Assembly: GCA_963277665.1 (NCBI GenBank)
Contig: OY728165.1
Span: 1,759,532,772 to 1,759,596,771 of the forward strand
DNA length: 64,000 nucleotides
Reading direction: 5' to 3'
Origin: Viscum album
Lineage: Eukaryota > Streptophyta > Magnoliopsida > Santalales > Viscaceae
This document shows positions 13,571 through 26,861 of the stretch, piece by piece; the stretch's first letter is position 1; every line of letters begins with the position of its first letter. The position numbers and the translations under genes are program-made. Under the pieces are notes generated by a model, which saw nothing but the letters and a program-made list of their open reading frames with translations, did not search any database and was not told where the DNA came from.

Positions 13571-13839
13571 ACTGAACAAGGCCTCAGAGTAGTTGGCCTC
13601 TCTTTAGATATCCTTTCTGAATAGAGATGGGGTATCTTATCATCAGTCGATGTTAGTTTCCCCTCCACTTTTACTACATGTTATGGAGACGAATCTCAAA
13701 GGTTCCAGATGCGAGACAACATGTGACTAGACTTTTATAGGTCACGCCCCAGATGGTTATTTGAAATATGGGGTGCTCTTCATCATTTTTAGAGGATTCA
13801 CTATTGTACCAGTTGCATTATGGGAGGAAGTGTTGAGGG

Positions 13840-14862
13840 AGTTCCATACGTTCCTGTTGGGGGTACATCCAGGTGCGGAAAAGATGTACCAGTACCTACA
13901 ATGTTAGTGATGGTGGCTTAAGATGAAGAAGGAAGTGGAAGAGTTTGTCTCTAGCTGCCTCACATGTCACCAAGTGAAGGCTAAGCACAAGGTTCTAGCT
14001 AGTTTTCCCAAACACCTTGAGGTACCAGAGTGAAAGATGGATGGAATATCGATGGAATTTGTGACCGGATTACAACGTATGTCTAGGGGACGCGATACCA
14101 TATGGGTAATCATATACCAACTCACCATGCTGCCCCACTTCCTACCCATTCGATAATAGGGTTCAATATTGTGCTTGGGGAACCTCTACATATAAGATAC
14201 TGTTCGACTCCATAGAGTCCCATATAAATTAGTATCATATTGTGATGCATGATTGACATACCAAATGCGGAAGAGATTACCAGAGGCGTTTGGGAATCAA
14301 CAACACTTGAGAATTTCCTTTCACCCACAGACAGATAGTCAGACGGAGCAGACTAAATAGACCATGGAGGACATGCTTCATTCATGCAATATTGATTTTG
14401 TTTTTAGTTGGGAGGACCACCTACCACTAGTGGTGTTTTCGTACAATAGTAGATACCACTCCACCATCGGTATGATACCATTAAAGGCACTGTATGAATG
14501 AAAATACAGGTCATTGTTATGTTGGACATAACTAGGGGAGTCATCACTCATGAGTCCAGTGATGGTATAGGCTACCAGTAAGAAGGTGAAGGTCATCTAA
14601 GAGCAGATGAAGACATACCATAGCTGATAGTAGTCCTATGTGAATAGGCCATGGATACCCTTTGAGTTTAAATAGGAGACCACATATTCTTACTGGTCTC
14701 TCTTCGATGAGAGATACAAATATTTATTTATGGTAGCAAGTTATCTTCAAGGTTCATCAGACCATTCCTGATAATACGTTGAGTGGGTGAGGTGGTGTAC
14801 CACTTGGCTCTACCACCATAGTTAGAGAGGGTGCATGATGTCTTCCATGTATCCCAACTAAA
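13840..14862 (+). pseudogene. Integrase remnant
   Basis: The zinc-finger block is VHPGAEKMYQYL, then WWLKMKKEVEEFV, then SSCLTCHQVKAKH, so the HHCC residues are largely kept. The catalytic core has 'MEFVTGLQRMSRGRDTIWV' near 14050-14105, then 'ISFHPQTDSQTEQT' near 14315-14355 and 'LPLVVFSYNSRYH'. The C-terminus ends 'VHDVFHVSQLK' at about 14829-14861. Stops are scattered, but the order is complete. Confidence 0.88.
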
Positions 14863-14964
14863 GTGATACATGCATGAATCTTCTCACTTCATCGATTACG
14901 GCTAGATGGAGATTGACGATAGGGAGACATTCCTAGAGTACTCATTAATGATAGAGGATAGTCC

Positions 14965-15095
14965 GTAGAGGATCCTTTAGGGATGGTCAATTCCATTGGT
15001 TCGTGTTTGTTGGCAGTATGAGAATATCTATAAGAGCATGTGTGAGCAGTAGGCTCAAACTCATGCTCATTACCTCTATTTGTTTGATTAGCCAT
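14965..15095 (+). pseudogene. Chromodomain remnant after integrase
   Basis: The frame reads 'IPLVRVCWQYENIYKSMCEQ', a stop, then 'AQTHAHYLYLFD'. This follows the Tekay chromodomain pattern 'I-P-L-V-K-V-x-W-x-x-x-x-x-E-x-A-T-W-E-x-E-x-x-M-R-x-x-Y-P-x-L-F'. Such domains bind modified histone tails and steer insertion toward heterochromatin. This is the evidence for placing the element among chromoviruses rather than other gypsy clades. Confidence 0.75.
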
Positions 15096-15121
15096 TTTTT
15101 GGCTTATGAGAACAAAAATAC

Positions 15122-15134
15122 CTAATGGGGAGAG
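15122..15134 (+). other. Polypurine tract
   Basis: A short purine run 'aatggggagag' sits immediately before the 3' LTR, the usual position for the plus-strand primer. Confidence 0.7.
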
Positions 15135-17640
15135 TAATTTATTACACTATAATTCTATGAATTTTGTTTAATATTAAATAGGATTATTTCAAGACCAGGA
15201 TTTGAGACGACACATAATTCTGAGGCTCGGAGTGTCCAAAAAATATTTTTGAACAATTTTTAGGGTTCAATAAACAAATGTGTGAGAAGTTTTTTAACTT
15301 TTAATCTAGTTTCTGGATAAAAAATATGAGGTCCCCATTAAAATCAAGGAATTGAGATTCACCAATAATGGGCCTAACATTGGATGGTGCGGGCCAACCA
15401 TGTAATGTAGTTTTTGGTTGTAAATAAAATAATGGAATTATAATTATTTTATTCTCAAATCATTATAAATCTTAAAAGGTAACTCAAATTCAAAATATGA
15501 GAGTACCATTGGGCTCATGAGGGCATTTTTACCTTATCCAGGGAGTAAAATAGACAGGTGTTGGTCGAGTGTGAAAGTCAGTTTTTGGACATTTTAGAAG
15601 AAAAACAAAATAACCTGAAAAAGTTTTTATATTTATTTTATTCATCGTTAAATTATAGAATGTTCGTGTTTCAGTGTAGTAACACGGCAGAACTAAAATT
15701 AATAAATGAATATCATTAATAAACCTCATTAATGATTCCATGTATCGACAATGCAATAAATCATGTTAGAAATGATGATTATCATTTCCTCTATTAATAG
15801 ACCAACAAGCAGTGAAGAATTTTTAGCACAATCCTCAAATTGATCTAAGGCTTTGGAGAGTAGTGGGGTTGAACGATACATGAAAAAAAACATTCTTCCT
15901 CCTTTTTAAAAAATTATAGAAATAGTGGGTGACATATCAAGAAGGAAGAATAGTGGAGCATGATCTCATTCTTCTGCAACAAAAAATCCTCTCCCAGGTA
16001 GCAGTTTAATTCAAAGTGATTTTTTTGTTCCCCATTTATTGTATTAACGGATGAACGTGGGTCGACCCATGAATAGGTGACGTGAATATTGATCTCCTAT
16101 TTGGGAGGGATTGATATCAAAATTTAGGAATGAGATAATCTATGATTGAAACTTAATCTCACCATCCATTGTTTCAAAACAATAACATAGAGGAATCCAT
16201 CCAACACAAACAAGGCCCTGATTTATTCGTCATTGTGTGTTCATGGTATCATTGTGATGTAACCCCAAAATTGATAACTATGTGACCTCAAGGCCATTGT
16301 AGGGATGATGACATCATGAGAAGTCTGATGACACAAAGAGTTTTAGAATCGGACCACTGAAGAAGACTCGGTGGTCCTTGGAAGACACCAATGACGCGGT
16401 AGTGATGATAAATAGTGGTGGTGGACTGAAGTGGTGGTTGTAGGAAGGAGTTAGAAGTCCTTTATGATGTGTTGAGACAACAGAGGGTGAAACCCCTTGC
16501 TATGGTGGTGTAGCATGGCGCGGCTGCGTGGACACCACTTCGTAGGAGCAGCCCAAGGACGCGGGCCGCAGTCTGTTGAAGGAGCCAACATGCATCCAAC
16601 AACCATGTCTTGGCACAACATGGGTTCCACATTAGAGGAGAATACATCCGAGGATGTCTGTATTGTGCATGGGGCACAAGGTCCATTCGGGACTATGTGC
16701 GGGCATAAGGCGCCCAACCTCAGTCGTCCGTGAGGCGATGTGAATCTGGCCACTGGGAGGTGCTGGATGGTGCAGAGTTGGCACTCTAATGTGGTGTGGG
16801 CCATTGGAAAAAACCATAATCTTGGACATCCTAGGTCAGGGAATAACCGGCATGCTAAATCGCAGACTGGGCCGGATGAAACTGGATCAATGGGCAGCCT
16901 GGCGGGCTGGACCCACGACGGAACCAGGCTGGGTCCAGTAAGGCCCAATGGGCTAACATAGTGGATAGGCTAGATTTTGTCATCCCATACCCAACTGAGT
17001 GTGTATAATAGGTTTGGGTCATGTGGGACCCCCAGGTCGGGTTGGTCGAGTCGATCTGACCAAGCCTGGACAAACCCATACACAATCGACCCGAGTTTAC
17101 AAAAACACTAATATCATTCAGACCAAGCAATAGATTGACACATTGTCTATGGTGATGGGAACCTTGTGATAAGATGTTCCTTTGGGAAACCACTAATTGA
17201 GATTCTGTTATCGTCATGATATAACTGACATATTGAGGAGTAGATTCTCCTAGAATCAAGCACACATGATAGAGGAAATCCTATGGGGGGTTGTGACATA
17301 AAGGATATGGAGAATAGAACTCAATGGTCCAGAAGATTAGTGTACCTCAGTGGTTGAACAAACGAGCATACCTCATTGTTTCAACATAGGATCATAGCAT
17401 AGTGGTTCAGAAGATGAGCATACCTCAATGGTTCATCAGATGATCTTACAATAGTGGTTCAGCAGATGATGGTACCTCATTTATTAATCAGATGATCGTA
17501 TCATAGTGGTTCAACTGATGAGTGTAACTGAGTGGTTTGGTAGATGAGTATACCTTAGTGGTTCAGTAGATGAGCATAATGTAGTGGTTCACTAGATGAT
17601 CAAACCTCAATGGTTCAATAAATGAGCGTATATTATTATT
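15133..17640 (+). repeat. 3' LTR of Tekay element, truncated
   Basis: Aligns with the 5' LTR from its start through the tandem array, then stops near 17630-17640 where AT-rich DNA takes over. About 650 bp, corresponding to 9650-10287, are missing. The GC-richer block at 16450-17080 again gives overlapping frames on both strands that are not genes. The first bases (AGTAAT versus TGTAAT) suggest a point change at the terminal dinucleotide. Confidence 0.82.
17320..17630 (+). repeat. LTR tandem array, 3' LTR copy
   Basis: About ten units of the 'cctcagtggttcagtagatgagcat' type, the counterpart of the array at 9280-9640. Confidence 0.8.
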
Positions 17641-18260
17641 TTTATTTTCTTATGTGGTATTTTCTTCTTATAATAATTTTAGATAATCTTATTATTTTTA
17701 TATTTTTATTCATCATCACAACAGACACTTAAATTAAAATTTTCATTGATAATCATCATGAATCCAAATAAATTTAGAATAGAATGATTAATTACTATTT
17801 CCATTGAATTTTCTATTTCCATTATAGTTTTTCACATTAATTTTATTCTACCCCCCTTAATTCAAGACTTCAGTAATTTTTATAAATTGAATTAATATTA
17901 CAACATTCAATGTCTATGAGTTAAAAATAATTCATAGAACCAATAGTGGAAATTTTACTTTGTTCTAACACTATTACTTGCTGTCTAGAGAAAATTAATT
18001 TTTAGCAATTATAAACAATACATATCTCATTTTTGGATTTCTTTTATTAGACCTTACTCTTATTTTTATTTATATCCACCATTGATAATGTGGTTGAATA
18101 CATTTAATTTTTATCCTCAAATGTTTACTGAGAATTACTTTTGGAACTAGATCTATCAACCATAACAACATTATTATAAATATATTTTTCTAGGAAAATT
18201 GTTACATTTTTTCTATGAGCTTTTAATGTATTTTCCATGTAGGATGTCAACATATTATTA
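17641..18260. other. AT-rich spacer
   Basis: Nothing recognised on either strand. It could be the far side of whatever sequence the Tekay element inserted into, but no domain supports this. Confidence 0.4.
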
Positions 18261-20449
18261 TGATGTCCCAAACTAGAATCCAAAACATGGTTCCCTAAGA
18301 TGGATGGCCACATGGCCTGAAATGAACCTCTCTATATGCCTGATGCTGCCAACTAGAAACAGGTCTCCATACAGATACAATGTGGAGACTGTACCATCAT
18401 AACCAGAGTAGCACTCTGGTACTAATAAAAAAATATATAGTAGAAGAAAATTAAATTAAATATATAATATTGCAAACAATACTTCTAGATGATAATAATT
18501 AACATACCAAAATGGGAAGGAATATAAAAAATGGTGTAAATTCATGTCTCTAAATAAAAAAAAGACTAAAAAATGGCAGCATGAACACATATATATAGGT
18601 ATATCAAAAGAACCAAACCACTAAAATAGTCTCTTTTGAAATAATAATGAATTATAGTTGGTTCTTATGCTCCCCTAATCCCATTCTATAATCAAATAAA
18701 AAATAAAAAAGGTTTCCATACCCAAACCATAACTACATCCATGAAGGTTTTTTGAGTGAAAAATGACAACTCGAACATGGTGTGATATATAATCCATAGG
18801 CCACATCCAATGGTATCTATTAATATCATGTTAGAAAATATAATATGACTAGTTTTTAGATATATTTATTGTTTTTAATTATAAAAATATTGAAGTGTTG
18901 TATTTTTTTCCTAAAAGACATAAAAATGACACAACCTACATCGACCTATGCTAGGAAAAACATTGAAAACATTTCATCATGAACATATACATATAATTTA
19001 ATAGGTAAGTATTTACATATACTCTTCATATAAATAGTGAAATTAAAATCAATATATATACATATATTGTGATATATAGGAACCAATATGTAAATTAGGC
19101 AACCATGTCCAGTCATTAGAGCCTCATAATGTTGTAGGGAACTCCATGTCTAAGTATCATATATTAGAAGGGTCTCCGTTCCCATGTGAAAAAATGAATA
19201 ATGGTCACCATGCCCGAGTATCAAAGGTACAATGGACCCCATGCCCTAGTATCATAGGTATATGTGGCTTCATTACCGAGTCTCATAGGTATAAGGGTCA
19301 TGATTCATGACTATCGAAAGTATATGGTACACAAAGTACACGTGTAAAAGGTATAATGAATGCCTTTAATCAGTATCCCAATTACATATAGTCAAATTGA
19401 ATTTATTATTTATTGACATTTTACTTTAAAAGGGGAACATAAATTATTTGTGTAAAATCATGTGATGTGGTTGTAGCCATAACTTTCCGTTTAATTATTT
19501 CCACATATTTAATTTAGAACTCAATCCAAACCATAAAAAGGATTCTTGGATCACTTAAGAAATTATATCATCAAGGGTAATTCTATAGGCACACCTCAAG
19601 GAGTGCTGATGGTTAATGTAGAACTATACGAATATGGAAAAATTGACAATTGGACATTTATATCAATAATTATAAATTAAATAAGCATTATTTGATATTT
19701 TACAAGAACAAATGGAATGTTTGGTTTATAGCATCATGATTCATAATATTACATAATAAGAAATTGTTGAATTATTACTAGACCACACTCTTTATTGTGG
19801 AAGATGATTACATGTCCACTATTAGCTTCCGATTTGTCATAGAATGGAATGCATCAGGAAACCAAACTACCACCTGCAAAATTATTCATATGATATAAAA
19901 AAGTATCAGAAATGATTTTGAAATAAACTAGAAAAACAGGGAATAAGATCAAAGAGCTTAGCAACACACTTCCAACATGATGTACAATGGTTCTATCAGT
20001 GGAAAGATAGATCAACATGACAAAAACCAACCATTAGGCCAAGATGACGCTTCACTGGGAGGATCACCTATGAGATTGAGAAAAAGGTAGTTTGTGGGAA
20101 AATGAAAGGTATACGGACCATTAAAATAATCCACAACCACTTAATTTCATTTAAATTTTTACATGTCATGTAATACTCATGTTTTTCATAGTATGAAAAC
20201 CCAATACACATCATGAATTCAGTCAGCCAAAACTAATTCATACCTTGTATTTTAGAAATATTTTTTTATTTTTATAATCACAGTGTATATGGACCGAATC
20301 TAAGATCCAACCCCTTATACATTCTATCAAAATATAGAACGATAATCCCTAAGCTGAATTTCCATGGTTTAATCAAAAAAGAGTTATAAAAATGGGATTA
20401 TTATAAAGTAAAAAGATTCGTACATAATAAAGAAAATTGGGATCTTATA
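18261..20449 (-). repeat. 3' LTR (left copy)
   Basis: Begins TGATGTCCCAAACTAGAATCC on the plus strand, parallel to TGATGTCCTGACCTAGAATCC at 26883. Further matching blocks are at 19555-19600 with 28190-28235 ('aattatatcatcaagggtaat') and at 19965-20000 with 28595-28625. It carries a degenerate tandem array at 19090-19390. No polypurine tract is visible on its inner (right) side. Confidence 0.82.
19090..19390 (-). repeat. Degenerate LTR tandem array, ~35-40-bp unit
   Basis: Repeated phrases 'ccatgcccgagtatcaaagg' and 'ccatgccctagtatcatagg' recur every 35-45 bp. A more decayed version lies at about 27840-28020 in the other LTR. Confidence 0.65.
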
Positions 20450-20743
20450 TTATTCACATATAAAATAACACATCAATGATTTTTTTCTTCCATTTGAGGA
20501 AAATGTTCAATGGAGAACAACCCCAACGACTGATCATGTTCTTCTACCTCTATCACTCCTGTCATGTCCAATACTTGTTCTTGCTACCAAAACTCATGTA
20601 ATAACAAGAAACACTAGAATCAGAATGCCTCAATTATCTATTCAACTATACCAAATGGATACTACCAAAAAAGTATCTGACTTAAATTCAACATCATCAA
20701 GATAAAAATCATGAGATTGTTTTGTGTGATTTTATCAAAGTTC

Positions 20744-20775
20744 TGACAAATGGAAGACGTCATGCATGGATCAAT
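20744..20775 (-). pseudogene. Integrase C-terminal end motif
   Basis: The minus strand reads HDVFHLSEL, the family's H-D-V-F-H-V-S-x-L motif closing the integrase. It lies about 300 bp inside the 3' LTR, which is where it should be. Sequence between it and the LTR should hold any chromodomain, but no frame is convincing. Confidence 0.65.
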
Positions 20776-22719
20776 ACCTCTAAGGAAGAGGTACATGATA
20801 GAATACTATCTAATTTATCTCCAATATCTCAAGTAGATAGACATAGAAATTCGATAAGTTTCCCTTTATTTGAATTAATATATGCCTCATTCTAGGTGAC
20901 ACATGCTAGAAAACAGAATCCTCAACCTCAAAATATAGATATCATTGATGGAAATTGATACAATATTTCTATCATAACTAAGTGGTAATTTTAAAATTCT
21001 TCAAAAGTAATAACTTCTAAAAAGTATCTTTAATGAGATGACTTCACGGTAGAGCTTCCACTCATGCCTCTAAATAACATTGTAATGAATATCACAACCT
21101 ATCATATAAATCCTCAAAATGATGCATATGAATAGTATTATGGAAGGTATTATTATAAGAAAAACTCAAAAATAGATACATGTTTCTCATAGGAACATCC
21201 AAAATTTTGCACACTTTCTCAAATAATTTCTTTAAGAACATGTATTGTCTGTTATTATTGTTCATTGTGTTGTGGGTTAAAGGTTGTTATTGGAAACACT
21301 AGTGTCCCAAGAGACTTTTATAACCCCATTCGGAACATCTATATGAAATGAGCATCCCTATAAAAAACTTTATGAAGATATTTGTGTAGTCATATAGTCG
21401 GAAGTACATATATTCTCTCAATATAAAATTGATAAGGTCTCTATAATAAGAATAATGTGGGAGATCGTTATCATCATGTCAACAACTACCAAAATAGAGT
21501 CGATACCTTGAGGAAACCATTGAAAACCTATCAAAAAATATATATTGAAATTATCACATTACAATTTAGGGACTTGTAATGTATGTACCATGATAGAAGG
21601 ATCTTGGTGACCTACCATAAGCTATTGAACGGTGGATCGCCTATTGTTAAATACCGCAATTTGATGTTTCATCCTTAGCAACCAATACTAGTGGTTTATG
21701 TTACTATATGGAATTGAAATCTCCAGGTTTACTTCCCACTATAAAGCATGGGATTCCCACATTACTTCCTATGAAATTCCAATTGGCACCCAAACACACA
21801 CATGAACAAGGGGGATCTCTTCTCTATTTACATACCGTCCTAGTGGTGGATTTCCACCTTAAATGTTATCTTTTAGGACTAGTCTTTCATGGTTAGAAAA
21901 AATGCCCCATCATCACCCAATATTGTTGTGATGAGGTCACTAATAATTCCATAAGTAAATTTTTATCATGAATCTTTTCATCCACTAGATGTATCATTGA
22001 ACGAAGTTCCATCACACTCCATTCCTCTTTGGCTTCTTGAATAGCCTAAATTTGTGTCTCCCTGATTTGAGAATCAACAACTATATTTCATTTTCTTGGC
22101 AAATAGGCTATCCAAATGCCAAAGGATTGTAGTTATTAAACCCTCCATCCTTTCCCAATAACCAAGTCACACTTTTTAGACATCTACATAAGTATTTCTT
22201 TAGTCTTTATAGGGAAATTTTTTTTTCTCCTAGTAAGAAATTCCTCCCACATCACAAATCATGAACAATAATATCTAACTTTTGATCATGCATTGATTAG
22301 TTCCTCTTACGTAGCCTATATTGATAATACCCATATTCCATGAATCACTCATCTTGCATAATAACTAATCCATTTCCAATAACTAATATATCACAAACCA
22401 TTGTATAGACTCTACTACGCTCAATAAGAATTAGGATTGGTGCTGAAGTTAATTAAACATTTTCTCATGAAAGACATTCTCGTACACTTCAAAGCACAAG
22501 AACATCACACCCTTTTTAGTCAAATCATTAAGAGGCACATAACCGTGTGAGAATTCTCAAATTAAATTCATATAATTTACATCCATACCCATGGATCTTT
22601 GTACAGCAAATATGTTCTTGGGATTCCATTTAGAAACAATAGATTCACCTTCTCTGTGTCAATGGATACTCACATCTTAGAGATAATGTGACCCAAAAAA
22701 TGAACCTTGTTTACTAAAA

Positions 22720-23230
22720 GATTCATTTAGTGAGATTCGAATAATAATAGATCCCCTTTTGATTATTTAATATTATATCATGATATTTTACATGGTCGTG
22801 TTGATTATGATAATACTCCGAGTCGCCATCTATTAAGACTACCAAAAATGATTCCATATACGAGTAGAAAATGTGATTCAGAAAGTCAATTAAAATAGAT
22901 GGCACATTAGTAAGACCAAATGAAATAATGATACACATGATAAGAAAGTATTTCTACCATGTTTTGAATGAATTATGTTTTAGGATATAACATGTACAAG
23001 ATGGTATATTGACCTAAAATATATATTGGAGAAAATACTTTCTCTTATGAGTTGTTTGAAGAGGTCATTAATAAATGGTAGTGGATACCAATTATTAACC
23101 ATAATCTGGTTCAAAAGATTTCAATCCATGAAAATAAAAGGTTATCATCACATATCCTTGAAAAAAGTATTTGTGAACCCAATGGTGAATGGTTGGGTCA
23201 TTTAAAACCCATATCCTCCAAATCATTTAT
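22720..23230 (-). pseudogene. Reverse transcriptase remnant
   Basis: The minus strand reads FGLTNVPSILIDFLNHIFY, then 'YMESFLVVLIDGDSEYY', the counterpart of 'P-F-G-L-T-N-A-P-x-x-F-M-D-L-M-N-R-V-F' and 'F-I-D-D-I-L-V-Y'. The second active-site Asp is Gly, so it is inactive. Upstream, to the right, blocks resembling 'Y-P-L-P-R-I-D-D-L' and 'F-S-K-I-D-L-R-S-G-Y' can be followed to about 23230 through stops. Confidence 0.8.
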
Positions 23231-23479
23231 CTACCTCTTGAGATATTCAAACTTAGTAGCTTCCATCCAATAGAGAGGAATAGAAATCTGTTCATATTTT
23301 GACACTATATTTATAATTAACTGTAACTATATCCTTAGATATAGTACAAAAATTTAATCATGAAATATTTATATTAATTGATCGATTAAATGTTGGAAAT
23401 TATCTAGATGTAATATTTGATCATTTAGAAAAATGACATCAATCCAGAATATCACTGTACTAATTCCTCGATGATCTGG

Positions 23480-23535
23480 TCTAACTCGACGTTCCTAGAT
23501 AACCAATTCACCCTAGTGAAGATAACTATCACTCT
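23480..23535 (-). pseudogene. Retropepsin C-terminal block
   Basis: The minus strand reads VIVIFTRVNWLSRNVELD, like 'V-I-L-G-M-D-W-L-S-R-x-x-A-x-I-D' near the end of gypsy PR. Its position upstream of RT is right, but the active-site D-T-G was not found. Confidence 0.5.
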
Positions 23536-23539
23536 ATTG

Positions 23540-25980
23540 AGATGTAAACAATACCATGTGTAAATAACCATTCACAGAATCATAATGGGGGACCCACCAA
23601 TCTATTCTAATAATACCATAAAACCCATCCATATTGAGGATGCAGATGTACCATATGAAAGGATAACTACCATTCTCAAGGGGGAACTACTTACACAAGA
23701 TTAAACTCTCTAATAATATACCCAAGGATTCATCAAGTTCCATTACCACAAAAATGTATGTAATTTTGTATCCAAGTAATCCGACAACAACTAATGATAT
23801 TAACAATAGAACTGTGAACATGTAAAATTAGGATGATACTAAAGGCGAGGAAACTAAAATTGAACATATAATAGAATATGCATCCTCACTCTACTTTATC
23901 ATAAAATTATATAATATATATATATTTAATATTCCACAACCCTTAGATACTGCATGACTACTCCGAGTTTCTTCATTCAAGTAGCATTATAAATATGATA
24001 CATTACATCCTCATCTATGGCCTCTTCCACTACCTTAACACTAGACATCACTGCATCTATTATCCTTGTGAGGTTCTACAGATCCACCTCATAATGTCGT
24101 AAAAAACATAAATGACCTCACACAATAAAAATACTGGAATGTCCTTCAAAATGCCGAATATTCCCAAACCCACCTCATCCACAACACTCTGTGGGGTGTC
24201 TCTGACACCGGGGACTCATATTACCCAGATTATCACTCCAGGAACAAACCACATGACTATATATTGGTTCCATGGGGCTTCTATTATTCCTGCATCTAGT
24301 CTCAAAGGAATGTTTTTATCTTATGGACGAACCACTTCCAAATCTCTGTTTCAAACTGCCTCATCCCACACCATCATATTCTCTTTTGGTATACTGTATG
24401 ATGAGGGCATAATTTAATATTTCCAATATATTGGTTAATGAAAATAAATTTTTCAAGGCTCATATAGCTTATATGAGCGCATCCAAGAAAATTTACACTA
24501 TCTACAATGGGTTACCATCATGAGTCGATATGAAGAACTAGAGCTTGTGAACTATTAAAAATATTCTATTGTGAATGTAGATCCATTATATGTATATATA
24601 TAAAGCCTATATATTAGTCTCTATCTGTTTATGAAGAATTATATAGTCCTAAAAGACTCTATAAAAACTAGCTGAGGAGACGCCTTAAAGACAATCTATC
24701 TAGGTAGTATCATCCAACCATCTCTTGAAAGAATCTCAATGTATACTGAGAGTGAGAATAAATCTTCTCTTAGGGGGTTCCTAATGGTTCTAAAATATAG
24801 TCATCATGGGATCCATCCATAACCCTACAAACTAAGAAATTACATATGATGTTAATGTGGGTTGGTGATACTACTAGAACTCTTGCATCACCTACACCAT
24901 TATAGTGTAAAGTCATTGTGCTCCCTGCATAGTCTGCATAAGATGTAGAAATCCCTCTCCAAACATTCCATCATTTCCCAAATCTGGTAAAACCTAAGGT
25001 TCATCGGTTGAGAAAACTAGAAGTAACACCAATGGCTCAAGGTCTACCTCTATTAAAGAAAGGTCATCAACACCAGACTGGTGCATGAATTGAGGAAATC
25101 AAGGTGGAATATATCTAAAAACTACAAGAACATTCCATAGATATGATTTCATAATGTAATAATCTACAAGGTTAATAAAAAAATATATAAAATTCCATTC
25201 TATATAAAAGTCACACCCATATGGAAACTCAAAAATCCATGTATAGGTGACAAACAGATCATAAGAACACAGATGACTTTGCATACCTACCAATAATGAA
25301 GTTGGGTAATGGTAATATTCTATACTATAAGGCAGGTTTACTAGTATATATAATTTCTATTGAACATTAAACTGGAAACACACATAATATTTCAATTGGA
25401 ATCCCCATTTCAAAATGATCATTTAATTTTAAAATTTTAAACTATTTAAATTTTTATTAATTTTTTAAAAATATTTTTATGGATTGAATTAGAAATATCA
25501 CTGGTTACAATTTTTAAATGACCACACAAATTATAAATATAATATGGAATCAATTAAAACCCAACCATTTTCACATTCTATCCCTTACGTCCAATGATCG
25601 GGGGCTCAACATTCAATAGTTCACTACATAATGTGTATAAATCAATGATTATTAGAAAAAACCCTTAGTTTGATCTATTAACATTATTAAAACAATTAAT
25701 ATTAAAATTACCCTATTATAAAATTATCAAAAATCAATATATATATATATATATCATATAAGGAACTCAAAGTAATCTCATCCAACAAAATAAATGTGAC
25801 GCACCGATATGGCCTAGAATAATGCATGACATGTGTGATGCAAAGTGCCTACAATGATGAACGAGTTGAAACTCCTTAATAGAATGATCCAAGGGTAATG
25901 TGTAATTATCAATCCTCCAAAATCCCCAACTCATTATATTTTTATTTGATTTTTGATAATCATGGACTAAAGGGTTTTAG
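23540..25980 (-). other. Probable gag/PR region, unreadable
   Basis: This stretch must hold gag and the start of PR if the element was complete. No motif is convincing. The 101-codon plus-strand frame at 24112-24417 is antisense to the element and is not treated as a gene. The rest is AT-rich with frequent stops. Confidence 0.35.
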
Positions 25981-26460
25981 ACAGAGTCCTTACATGACCT
26001 GTAGGTCGAAGCCCAAAACCCATACATGACCCGAAGGACCATATGCACAAGGCCCAATATGTGACCTTGAATAACCAATACATGACCCACCAGAAATATC
26101 CCCTCCCTATAATTTTAATCATTTATGGCGCCTATCTCCCCACCTCACATGGTTGTTCAACTAACATTTCCTTGTGCAGATCTACATGGTTCTAGATATC
26201 AATGATAATGGCCATACCCTCTCATTCTTCGAATGTAATTAGCTCTGCTACTATGGATGGTACTTTCATGGAATAATCTTTTGTTTTTACTCTTTTGTGG
26301 TATTCCAAGGATGTCACTTGGTTTTTATGGCACGAAGGCCCTATGGGATAGAGAAAATTGGTGTCCCAAAAGAGAATCGGCTCGAAGTCCCGTGGTTGTT
26401 CGAAGGCCCTATGGCTTAAAGGCATTAGTGGATCAAAGACCCTATGACTTATAGGCCCAT
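25980..26460 (-). repeat. Leader region with short repeats
   Basis: A phrase close to 'cgaaggccctatgg' recurs at about 26333, 26400 and (as 'caaagaccctatgac') 26435, with related 'gaaggaccatat' and 'aaggccca' near 26030-26060. It lies between the primer site and the expected gag, so it is probably untranslated leader of the minus-strand element. Confidence 0.45.
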
Positions 26461-26557
26461 ACCGATGTCATGATGGCCAAAAATCTTATGAATAGTTATA
26501 TCTTCTATTGAATCGCATGGTAAATTCTATAGTACTACAATAGTAACCCAGAAATTC

Positions 26558-26628
26558 ACCCACACCTGGATTTGAACCTTTTTCTCTTGGATAGAAATCA
26601 TGAGCCTCTACCACTAGGGAACATACTC
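26558..26628 (-). other. tRNA-like relic (possible SINE head)
   Basis: On the minus strand, a box-A-like segment 'CCCTAGTGGTAGAGGC' is followed about 30 bases later by GGTTCAAATCC, a fit to the Pol III box B consensus GGTTCGANTCC with A for G at the CpG. The region between is too short and too poorly paired for a real tRNA, so this is a pseudogene or a SINE-derived head. It sits in the leader of the gypsy element, about 230 bp from its primer site, in the same orientation. Confidence 0.5.
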
Positions 26629-26861
26629 ATTGAAATGTAGAATCATTGACCATAATAATAAAAAACACACATCAATTATGTCACCTTATGGTGGAATCAA
26701 ATCATATGTTTTAAGAGGAATTCAAAATTGAAATTCTCATCCCTGGTAATTTAAAATTTTCACTATACATTGGCCATATACTCTTTAGAACAGTCTCATT
26801 ACCAAATTCCAACATCTCAAAATTCAATTTATATCATCCCAAATTAATAAGGTAAATATAA

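Larger units (their letters stand above)
7102..17640 (+). mobile_element. Tekay-type chromovirus (Ty3/gypsy), degenerate
   Basis: The order on the plus strand is 5' LTR, iMet-type primer site, gag, PR, RT, RNase H, integrase, chromodomain, polypurine tract, 3' LTR. The chromodomain after integrase defines a chromovirus, and the long LTRs (about 3.2 kb) and gag beginning MPQPRK fit the Del/Tekay clade. The internal region is about 4.85 kb. Every domain carries stops and frameshifts, so the copy cannot move by itself. The 3' LTR lacks roughly its last 650 bp. The intended 5-bp target duplication cannot be tested because the right end is missing. Confidence 0.88.

Noticed and set aside
18240..18260. 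Possible primer site beside the left LTR at 18261
   Set aside because: The sequence 'gatgtcaacatattatta' only loosely resembles the reversed iMet site seen at 26862; too weak to claim a third tandem unit on the left.
24112..24417. 101-codon plus-strand frame rich in Thr/Ser/Pro
   Set aside because: Antisense to the minus-strand gypsy element between two of its LTRs; no recognisable domain.
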